Source: JBOZRQ01 sp050789255 (GTDB taxonomy: Bacteria > Bacillota > Sulfobacillia > Symbiobacteriales > Symbiobacteriaceae). From it: DNA of 64,000 nucleotides. The DNA lies in assembly GCA_050789255.1 (NCBI GenBank), contig JBOZRQ010000034.1:124001-188000 (forward strand). Reading direction: 5' to 3'. Below, piece after piece: positions 16,292 through 24,654 of the stretch (position 1 is its first letter; each line of letters starts with the position of its first letter). A program made the position numbers and the translations under genes. Below the pieces are notes generated by a model that had not been told where the DNA came from, did not search any database, and saw only the letters and a list, made by a program, of their open reading frames with translations.

Positions 16292-17413
16292 ATGAGAGCA
16301 CTGTATTGGTTATGTCTTTTTGGGGTTTTGATTCTGACACTTGGTTCTGGTTGTCAACCGGTTGGACGCCCTCCAATGACGGAGCCGCCCCGACAGGAAG
16401 TCATCGCCTCTTCCGAAGCGGAAAACCAAGCTGGACAACCGCCGGTAACCAAGTGGGCCGTACCTGCCGGGTCAGCCGTGCGACGTTTTCTCGGTGACTC
16501 ACTATTGATCACCACAAGTGATAAGAAGAACGTTTACGCTGTTGACGCTTCGGGAGCGAGCCGGTGGACAGTAGACCTATCGGATATGGTCGTCGACTTC
16601 GTGGTAAAAGCTGACTTATCTGAGGGGCTTGCGCTTACCGCGGCTGGTTCTGTTTGGCTAGACCTAAGGTCAGGTGAAGTGCTGGGGCCCGGACCAGTCA
16701 AAGGACCCATCACCGGACAATTTCTGTGGCACGGTGATTGGCTGCTAATCGGTCAAACAAGGTTTCAGAGTCCAGTCAACCCTCAGGCGCCTGGTAAGTC
16801 CAGCGAGTACACGGTTTGGACGCTATATCGATCGAAGCGCACCGATAAGATGTGGGAGGATACCGGTGAGCTGACGGATAAGGGGCGTGGCCTGGCCACT
16901 ATGTCCTCGGAAGGGAATGTAGTGGTGACAGGGCCCAAGGACTCATCTGACATCCACTTCTATGAGAACGGGAGTCTCGTGCGGTCAATCCCCATGCGTC
17001 GACCCGAGTCAGTTGCGATGGTCACGGCGGGCGGAAAGCATGTGGTAGAGCGGTACACCGACGGCTTTACCATCTATGGTGCTAACGGTACCGTGGTCGT
17101 GCGCAAAAGCTATCCGGGTAACGACGTTTCGGTATGGGGAGATCGAATCGTCGTATCAGATGGGCACGCGTTCTCAGTGTACGACACTTCCGGTGACGAG
17201 GTGTTCAGCCACTCCGGTTCAGTCCCACGGAATCAGACTAATGATACGTACCTCCTGGTTGGAGACGGGAACGCTAGTCACTTGCTTGACGAAACTGGTA
17301 AAGTGCGGTTCACCTGGTCGGGGAACATTGTTAACACACTTATGACCGCTGATGGGCGGTGGTTGTACAGGAACACTCAAGATACTGTTGAAGTTCACCA
17401 AATACCCAAGTGA
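16292..17413 (+). CDS. Lipoprotein with beta-propeller-like repeats, candidate partner of the YD toxin tip
   Basis: 373 residues; the ATG is eight bases after GGGGAG. The N-terminus is a lipoprotein signal (LILTLGSGC), so the protein is anchored outside the membrane. The rest has repeats resembling PQQ/WD-type blades (for example KKNVYAVDASGASRWTV, FTIYGANGTVVVRKS, HAFSVYDTSGDEVFSHSG, HLLDETGKVRFTWSG), consistent with a propeller. Codon use is AT-richer than most of the window and matches the C-terminal tip of the preceding gene. It follows that gene by 68 bases and is flanked downstream by broken RHS fragments. That is the position of an immunity gene in polymorphic toxin loci; as a lipoprotein it could protect the wall against the lysozyme-like domain. 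This role is inference only. Confidence 0.75.
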   Translation: MRALYWLCLFGVLILTLGSGCQPVGRPPMTEPPRQEVIASSEAENQAGQPPVTKWAVPAGSAVRRFLGDSLLITTSDKKNVYAVDASGASRWTVDLSDMVVDFVVKADLSEGLALTAAGSVWLDLRSGEVLGPGPVKGPITGQFLWHGDWLLIGQTRFQSPVNPQAPGKSSEYTVWTLYRSKRTDKMWEDTGELTDKGRGLATMSSEGNVVVTGPKDSSDIHFYENGSLVRSIPMRRPESVAMVTAGGKHVVERYTDGFTIYGANGTVVVRKSYPGNDVSVWGDRIVVSDGHAFSVYDTSGDEVFSHSGSVPRNQTNDTYLLVGDGNASHLLDETGKVRFTWSGNIVNTLMTADGRWLYRNTQDTVEVHQIPK

Positions 17414-17424
17414 TTCGGCGAGTG

Positions 17425-17625
17425 CAACGCGGAGTGCTACTATGCCGCGGCGGTGCTGGGGTGCAGATATCAAGGTTTAGATCACGCCAGCCATGAGCCA
17501 GGCCTCACAAATGGCGGGTTGTACTGCCACCTGACCAACACCTGGGCTCGGTGACCGACCTCGTGGCCGACATGGTCCCGTGGTCGCCAGCACATACGAC
17601 CACAAGGCTAGGTTAAGGGACTTCA
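17425..17625 (+). pseudogene. Degenerate fragment of the RHS core (copy of about 14745-14950)
   Basis: This stretch follows the intact core segment base by base with many substitutions and small deletions. For example, GGGCTCGGTGACCGACCT at 17549-17566 is shared with 14873-14890, preceded by a decayed copy of the YYYLTDALGSV coding region. Stops and frameshifts break it. It starts directly behind the lipoprotein gene, as expected for a displaced toxin-tip remnant. Confidence 0.8.
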
Positions 17626-17715
17626 TCAAGAGTTGGCATGCTAGAATCATCATTCGATGTAAGCGTAAGCGTCAAATATCCCCCGAAGGCGCATGGTGGG
17701 GTGTATTTGACGCTC

Positions 17716-17995
17716 ACGATTAAGGTCTACGAGGAGAAGCCGGAGAACCTGGTAGGGCCGACCAGCAATGCTACGAATGCATACGACAAGGCGGGCAAAC
17801 CGTACATGACGCATCGACCAGGGCACCACCGCGTACACGGCAAACCGGAAGGCTCACAGCCGGCGGCGCCTAGTATTACTACGACCGGGCAGGCAGCCTA
17901 CTCGCCAAGGTGACCCAGGACGACGAGGTTACCTGCAGTTACAACGCGGCCAGCAAAGATGGGCCGGGTCAGCAAGACCGAAGAGACCTACGGTT
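17716..17995 (+). pseudogene. Degenerate fragment of the YD region (copy of about 14075-14357)
   Basis: The stretch encodes broken versions of EKPENLVGPTSNAT and YDKAGK, and its DNA parallels 14075-14357, including GAGGAGAAGCCGGAG, GACGAGGTTACCT and the AGCAAGACCGA segment. Frameshifts interrupt it. In the intact gene this segment precedes the one copied at 17425, whereas here it follows it, so the two relics were not left by one simple duplication. Bases 17996-18218 hold nothing I can support. Confidence 0.8.
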
Positions 17996-18218
17996 TGGGC
18001 AGTCTGATGGTGGCATGCAGTGCAGTAGAGGTCGATCTCGTCGGTGAGATAGCGCTTGCTAACCAGTAGGTCGCCGGTCCGCTCCACGGGGGTGACCTTG
18101 GCTCGTCTGACCGCCACTGGCCCGGAGGGCGGAAAGGAGGTCACGGTGGAGATAACCATGGAGATGCGCATCCAGAGCCACCGCCAGTAGGCGACCACCA
18201 GTGCACCGCAGAGAAGGG

Positions 18219-18250
18219 CGCTCCCTCGGCCAACCGAGGGAGCGTCATTT
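18219..18250 (+). terminator. Rho-independent terminator before perR
   Basis: An 11-bp stem CGCTCCCTCGG / CCGAGGGAGCG with a four-base loop is followed by TCATTT. It isolates the YD locus from the perR promoter. Confidence 0.75.
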
Positions 18251-18264
18251 GCTTGCGATCCGCC

Positions 18265-18303
18265 TAGACAATATAGTTAAAACAATAGTATATTATTACT
18301 AAG
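18265..18303 (+). promoter_or_regulatory. perR-katG promoter with PerR/Fur-type operator
   Basis: TAGACA (18265-18270) and TATATT (18289-18294), 18 bases apart, form a good sigma-A promoter. An inverted repeat TAGTA-TATTAT-TACTA (18286-18301) in an AT-rich island covers the -10 box, as a PerR box would. Repression by PerR of its own operon is therefore likely. Confidence 0.7.
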
Positions 18304-18336
18304 ACTAATTCTTACTCTTGATGGGGGGCGCTCCCC

Positions 18337-18744
18337 ATGCCGGAACCGCAGATCCGTCTTACCGCCCAGCGGCAGGCTGTACTGGATGTCATCAGACAAG
18401 CGACGGATCACCCAACGGCTAACGAGATCTTTCAGCGGGTTCAGGCGATCCATCCAGGGATGGCCTATGGAACGGTCTACACGTCCCTGAAGGCCCTGGT
18501 GAGCCATGGTTTGATTCAAGAGCTAACGTTTGGTGATGACGCCAGCCGGTACGATGGACGGGTCGAACGCCATCACCACGTACAGTGCAAGGTCTGCGGA
18601 ACCCTGGGGGAGGTTGAGATCGGCCTGTCGGACGACCAGTGGGCCAAGGTGATCGCACAAACCGAATTTGAGATTCATACCCATCATATTCATTTTGTTG
18701 GCTATTGCCCCCGTTGCCGTCCCGAGAAGGAAAACCACGTTTGA
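18337..18744 (+). CDS. perR: Peroxide-responsive Fur-family repressor PerR
   Basis: 135 residues with the Fur-family layout: an N-terminal winged helix (LTAQRQAVLDVI, HPTANEIF, GTVYTSLKALV) and a C-terminal metal-binding dimerisation domain. Structural zinc ligands are Cys84, Cys87, Cys124 and Cys127. Regulatory metal ligands match B. subtilis PerR at His25, Asp73, His79 and His81, but the position equivalent to Asp104 is Glu92. The gene lies directly upstream of katG behind an AT-rich promoter with a palindromic operator. This supports a PerR rather than Fur identity: it would release the operon when peroxide oxidises the bound iron. The Glu could make it less easily oxidised. Confidence 0.88.
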   Translation: MPEPQIRLTAQRQAVLDVIRQATDHPTANEIFQRVQAIHPGMAYGTVYTSLKALVSHGLIQELTFGDDASRYDGRVERHHHVQCKVCGTLGEVEIGLSDDQWAKVIAQTEFEIHTHHIHFVGYCPRCRPEKENHV

Positions 18745-18789
18745 TGCCTTCAGATTTCTGCATATAGCCCCCACATCGAAAGGAGAACG

Positions 18790-20988
<2,199 letters not shown>

Positions 20989-21017
20989 AGCCCGGCCCCG
21001 GGAAGCAGTAACACCAC

Positions 21018-21051
21018 GGCCCACGGAACAGCCTCGTTCCGTGGGCCTTTT
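21018..21051 (+). terminator. Rho-independent terminator of perR-katG
   Basis: A 12-bp stem GGCCCACGGAAC / GTTCCGTGGGCC is followed by TTTT, 30 bases after the katG stop. Confidence 0.92.
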
Positions 21052-21107
21052 GCTGACGCTTTCCAGGGAGCGCCACTCCGTGTCGAACTTTGACTGACGA
21101 ACAAGAA

Positions 21108-21145
21108 GAACATCCCTTCGGGATTTGACACCCGAAGGGATGTTC
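21108..21145. terminator. Long inverted repeat, probable bidirectional terminator
   Basis: A perfect 15-bp stem (GAACATCCCTTCGGG / CCCGAAGGGATGTTC) encloses an eight-base loop. It is flanked by A-rich sequence on the left and GTTCGTTT on the right, so it could end transcripts from either side. The loop contains TTGACA, but no -10 box lies at proper spacing. Confidence 0.6.
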
Positions 21146-21194
21146 GTTTGGTAGAATGTGGATCAAGGGGGGAGACCTTTCCCAAAGGGAGGTG

Positions 21195-21290
21195 GTGAAC
21201 ACGAAGCTGTCTCGGCGAGTTTCCTGGCTCATTTGCAGCACGATCCTGGCCGAGGTAGTCCGCTACCTGATTCACCTCATCATCCCGTAA
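21195..21290 (+). CDS. Candidate 31-residue membrane-active peptide
   Basis: A GTG codon follows GGGAGGTG closely (an adjacent in-frame GTG at 21192 is also possible) and opens a frame of 31 codons ending in TAA. The peptide has a basic N-terminus (NTKLSRR) and a hydrophobic helix (WLICSTILAEVVRYLIHLIIP). An extended -10 element TGGTAGAAT lies at 21149-21157. Such size, charge and hydrophobicity resemble small membrane peptides, including type I toxins, but I recognise no family and see no antisense RNA. The rest of 21052-21390 holds nothing supportable besides the inverted repeat. Confidence 0.4.
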   Translation: MNTKLSRRVSWLICSTILAEVVRYLIHLIIP

Positions 21291-21390
21291 GGGGTGAAAG
21301 CACCGCTACAGGTTTCCCGGCTCCCCCCGGTCATATTGTAGGCTGAATCGCCTGGGGGTATTCGCCTGCACCGCATGGGCCTAACGTCCA

Positions 21391-22035
21391 CTACCCGTCC
21401 TTCTTCAGCACCGCGTCGGCGTTCAGAATGCGCACCCGGGTCTGGTGCACAAGGTTATCATCCACGAAAATGTCGACCTGGCGCACACCCTCGGCCCAGC
21501 CCAGAATCAGCAGGTCATTAATGAAGAGATGTGCAGCCCAGTCGCCCGGGTCCTTGGTCACCTCGAAGCGGCGGGTCACCTCGGAGGTCCAGCCGTTCTT
21601 CAGCTGCGGGCCAAACCGCTTCATGAAGGTCTGTGCCTGTGCATCCTTCTCCATGGTCGCCAGCCATTCGGCGGGCGCAGGGTCGATCTTGAACTGCAGC
21701 TTCACCGTATGCTGGCCCTCGCTGAGGCCGTCAATGCGGACCAGGAAGGTCGGCAGCTCCGGCGATCCGGCGATAATCGTGTGCTGGTGCGGGTTATCCA
21801 CCTTGTAGCCGTCCGGGCCCTCGGTGAAGCCGGTGGCCATCAGGGCGTTCACCTCGATGCCCCCGGTCGCCGTCATTGTCAGCGCATGTGTCTCTTCCGC
21901 CTTCGGCGGCGCTGGCGCTGGCGCCGGGGCGGGGGGAGGGGGCTCGGCCGCCGACGATTCTTTCATCTTGCGGACGACCGAGCAGCCGGACAGGAGCAGC
22001 CCGGCCAGGCAGATGACTGCGAGCGCCTTGCGCAT
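21391..22035 (-). CDS. Lipoprotein of unknown function
   Basis: 214 residues with a lipoprotein signal (ICLAGLLLSGC, Cys at about 18) followed by a Pro/Ala linker (residues 34-46) and a globular domain rich in beta strands (TFLVRIDGLSEGQHTVKLQF, RQVDIFVDDNLVHQTRVRIL). The phrasing resembles an immunoglobulin-like or carbohydrate-binding sandwich, but no family is recognised. The gene sits 13 bases behind the FtsH-like gene on the same strand, in a three-gene unit with the lipoprotein at 23707-24537. A shared role at the outer face of the membrane, perhaps with the protease, is inferred from position only. Confidence 0.75.
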   Translation of the reverse strand: MRKALAVICLAGLLLSGCSVVRKMKESSAAEPPPPAPAPAPAPPKAEETHALTMTATGGIEVNALMATGFTEGPDGYKVDNPHQHTIIAGSPELPTFLVRIDGLSEGQHTVKLQFKIDPAPAEWLATMEKDAQAQTFMKRFGPQLKNGWTSEVTRRFEVTKDPGDWAAHLFINDLLILGWAEGVRQVDIFVDDNLVHQTRVRILNADAVLKKDG

Positions 22036-22048
22036 GGGATGGGCCTCC

Positions 22049-23680
22049 TTAGGTCGCGGTCACCTCAAGGGTGATGCGGCGGTGAATCTCCTCGACGTCC
22101 TCGCCGGTCAGCTCATCACGCTCCAGCAGCCCTTGCGCGACGGCGTGGACGAGGCGGGAGTTCTGGGCGAGGAGGCGCCGGACTTCGCTCATCTGGCTCT
22201 CGAGGAGCTTGTTGATCTTGGGCCGCAGCGCCCGCACGCTCTCGGGGGCGGAGTCGGTGGCCAGGTAGCTGTAGAGCTCATCGCCCATGCCGGCGGCGCC
22301 CAGGTAGAAGGCAGCGATGCGTGTGGCCTGCTTCAGGTCGTCAGTCACGCCGCCGAGCTTCTCATCCAAGAAGAGCTCTTCGGCGGCCCGGGCCGCCAGG
22401 CAGATGCGCAGCTCCCGGTGCAGGTCCTCGGCGGTATGGTGGTACCGCTCCTCCTTGGGCTTGGTGGCCGACAGGCCCAGAGCCCGGCCGTGCCGGATGA
22501 TCGTCACCTTCCAGAGCGGGTCGTAGGGCTTGAGCAGGTACTGGGCCACGGCGTGGCCGGCCTCGTGGTAGGCGACCCGGCGGCGCTCTGCCTCGGGCAT
22601 CGAGCGAATGGGCTGGCGCAGGCCCCATTCGTAGGCCTCCAGCGCCATGCGGAACTGCCGGTAGGCGACATCCCGGCAGCCCATCTGGTGGGCGAGGATG
22701 ACCGACTCATTGACCACGTGCTTGATCTGGGCGGGGGTGTAGCCCACGGTGTCCAGGGCCATGCGGCGGGGGTCGATGTCCGGCGCCCGCTTCACCTTGC
22801 TCAGGTAGTACTCCAGCACGTCCACCCGGCCCTGGTAGTCCGGGGCGTCGACGACGATCTGCCGGTCGAAGCGGCCGGGGCGCAGCAGGGCGGGGTCGAG
22901 CGCCTCGGGCAGGTTGGTCGCGCCGATGGTCAGCACCAGTGGGCGCTCTGCCTTGCGGCGGCGGAGGCCGAGGCCGCGGAGGAGCTTCTGGAAGAAGCCG
23001 TCGTCCATGTTGGGCGGGTCCATTTGCAGGAGCAGTTCGTTGAGGATGCCCATGCCGGCGCCGAACAGGCTGCCGCCGCCGCCCCCCGCCGAGCGCTTGA
23101 GGCCAATGGCGTCGATCTCATCGATGAAGACGATGCAGGCGCCGTACTGCTGGGCCTTTTTGCGGGCCTTTCGGTACAGGCCCATGATCTTGAGGTTGGA
23201 GACGCCGAAGAACATGTTCTGAAAGCTGGGCGCCGAGCTGTAGCAGAAGGGCACGCCGGCCTGGTTGGCAACCACCTGGGCCAGGTAGCTCTTGCCGGTG
23301 CCGGGGGGACCCACCAGCAGCAGGCCCCGGATGGATTCGCCGCCCATCTCCTTGAACTCTCTGACGCCCTGCAGCAGGGTGACGACGTGCCGGGCGCTGT
23401 CGACGACCTGCGGGTTGCCGCGGTAGTCATCCCAGGTGGCCCCGGTCTCGCCGGGGTAGATCCAGTAGACACGGCCGCGCCCGAGGAACCAGAAGAGCGC
23501 CGCGAACTGGATGATCATGAAGGATGCTTGGATCAGGAACTCCAGCGAGATGCTCAGCACGGCCATGCCCACTTGCACGGACCGCGGGTACCAGTAGATG
23601 ATCTGGTCTACCGCTACGGCGATGACCAGGCACCAGATTAGGAAGGTTCGCCATTGTAGCCACCGAAAGCGCTTGATCAT
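22049..23680 (-). CDS. FtsH-like membrane AAA+ protease, divergent
   Basis: 543 residues from the ATG at 23680, seven bases after GGAGGG; an upstream TTG frame extension contains that site and is rejected. Two membrane helices (about 11-28 and 38-66) precede an AAA+ module: Walker A GPPGTGKS (124-131), Walker B FIDEID (185-190) and second region of homology GATNLPEALDPALLRPGRFDR. A peptidase M41 domain follows with HEAGH (His372, Glu373, His376) and third zinc ligand Asp448 in GVTDDLKQAT. All catalytic residues are present. It is shorter than housekeeping FtsH (about 600-650), lacks the large periplasmic domain, and has an insert at about 222-246 after Walker B. It degrades or remodels membrane proteins; flanking lipoproteins suggest a specialised role. 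Confidence 0.88.
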   Translation of the reverse strand: MIKRFRWLQWRTFLIWCLVIAVAVDQIIYWYPRSVQVGMAVLSISLEFLIQASFMIIQFAALFWFLGRGRVYWIYPGETGATWDDYRGNPQVVDSARHVVTLLQGVREFKEMGGESIRGLLLVGPPGTGKSYLAQVVANQAGVPFCYSSAPSFQNMFFGVSNLKIMGLYRKARKKAQQYGACIVFIDEIDAIGLKRSAGGGGGSLFGAGMGILNELLLQMDPPNMDDGFFQKLLRGLGLRRRKAERPLVLTIGATNLPEALDPALLRPGRFDRQIVVDAPDYQGRVDVLEYYLSKVKRAPDIDPRRMALDTVGYTPAQIKHVVNESVILAHQMGCRDVAYRQFRMALEAYEWGLRQPIRSMPEAERRRVAYHEAGHAVAQYLLKPYDPLWKVTIIRHGRALGLSATKPKEERYHHTAEDLHRELRICLAARAAEELFLDEKLGGVTDDLKQATRIAAFYLGAAGMGDELYSYLATDSAPESVRALRPKINKLLESQMSEVRRLLAQNSRLVHAVAQGLLERDELTGEDVEEIHRRITLEVTAT

Positions 23681-23706
23681 GTGCCCGCCCTCCAAATATC
23701 GCTGTG

Positions 23707-24537
23707 CTACGGGGATCCGGAACCGTCACCGGGCGGCGCAGGCGGGGGCGCCGGCTCGGTCGGGGGTGCTGGGTCAGTCGGGGGCGCTGGGTCAGTCGGG
23801 GGTGTTGGGTCGGTTGACGGCGGTGGGTCCTGCGGCGGTTCGGGTTGCTTCAGCCAGAAGGGGGGCTCCGTGGCGATCTCGTCCCGGACCTCCAGTTCGA
23901 CCTGGGCGACGGGCACCTCGTCAACAAGGAGATAGACCTTGTAGGTGCCGGCCAGGCTCGGCTTTACGCCGGCGCCCCAGGCGGCGACGCCCTTGTTGGC
24001 GTGCTCGGGCGCTGGCACGATGTACTCCAGGGGCAAGGTCTTGTACAGCCCGTCGGGCCAGACGAAGACGGCCTCCACCTGGTAGCTGAGCGGATCGGTC
24101 CAGGAGTCCAGGCAGACCATGTAGAGTTCCAGCCACCAGGCGCCCAGGGGGACGGACATCTTGGGCTCCCGGAGCAGGCCGTTGTAGAAGTGGGCCTCGC
24201 AGTTCCCAATCCCAAGCGGGGCAGATGGCTGTACCACGTACTCGGTCGGCCCGATCCCCACCCCGGGCGGGGGCGGAGGCTCCTCCTCAGCCGCCTGGAT
24301 CGGCGGGCGCTCCGGGGCAGGCTCCGCCAGGGACATGACGACATCCGATATGGAATGAGCCCCGGCGCTAAAGTTCTGGCGGACCAACGGAACAAGCGGG
24401 GGCGGGGCAGGCTCTGGCGGTGCCGGTCCATGCTCCGGGGGTGGAGGCTCGGCTGGCTTGCCCCGGGCGCCCAGGCTGCACCCGCCAAGGGCTAAGGCGA
24501 CGGCGACCAAAGCCGAGAGGGCACGCCTCATCTGCAT
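23707..24537 (-). CDS. Lipoprotein with proline-rich N- and C-terminal tails
   Basis: 276 residues; GAGGAGGTG precedes two candidate ATG codons (24537 and 24531). A lipoprotein signal (LVAVALALGGC) is followed by a Pro/Glu linker, a central beta-rich domain of about 120 residues (LGAWWLELYMVCLDSW, YQVEAVFVWPDGLYKT, GTYKVYLLVDEVPVAQVELEV) and a C-terminal tail of repeated DPxPPT units (TDPTPPTDPAPPTDPAPPT). The repeated tail is encoded by imperfect 15-base repeats at about 23750-23815 and probably spans or penetrates the cell wall. The central part may be an Ig-like fold. It is the first gene of the unit with the FtsH-like protease. Family unknown. Confidence 0.75.
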   Translation of the reverse strand: MQMRRALSALVAVALALGGCSLGARGKPAEPPPPEHGPAPPEPAPPPLVPLVRQNFSAGAHSISDVVMSLAEPAPERPPIQAAEEEPPPPPGVGIGPTEYVVQPSAPLGIGNCEAHFYNGLLREPKMSVPLGAWWLELYMVCLDSWTDPLSYQVEAVFVWPDGLYKTLPLEYIVPAPEHANKGVAAWGAGVKPSLAGTYKVYLLVDEVPVAQVELEVRDEIATEPPFWLKQPEPPQDPPPSTDPTPPTDPAPPTDPAPPTEPAPPPAPPGDGSGSP

Positions 24538-24611
24538 TCACCTCCTCTCGGCCTTGGGCGATGGTATGTGACTGTATGCACGGCTTCCTGTACGCATGAC
24601 AGAAACCGCCC

Positions 24612-24646
24612 TGCAAAATGAGTGCGAGGGGGCTTTCGCCCCCTCG
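24612..24646 (-). terminator. Rho-independent terminator of the helicase gene
   Basis: A 9-bp stem (CGAGGGGGC / GCCCCCTCG, loop of four) lies nine bases behind the helicase stop on the minus strand and is followed by CACTCATTTT. Confidence 0.7.
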
Positions 24647-24654
24647 TGCCCACC

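Noticed and set aside
17929..18198. Minus-strand frame of 89 codons between RHS relics and perR
   Set aside because: No ribosome site and no recognisable motif; it runs through the RHS fragment.
21125..21157. Promoter made of TTGACA in the hairpin loop and TAGAAT
   Set aside because: Spacing of 21 bases is too long; the extended -10 alone is the better reading.
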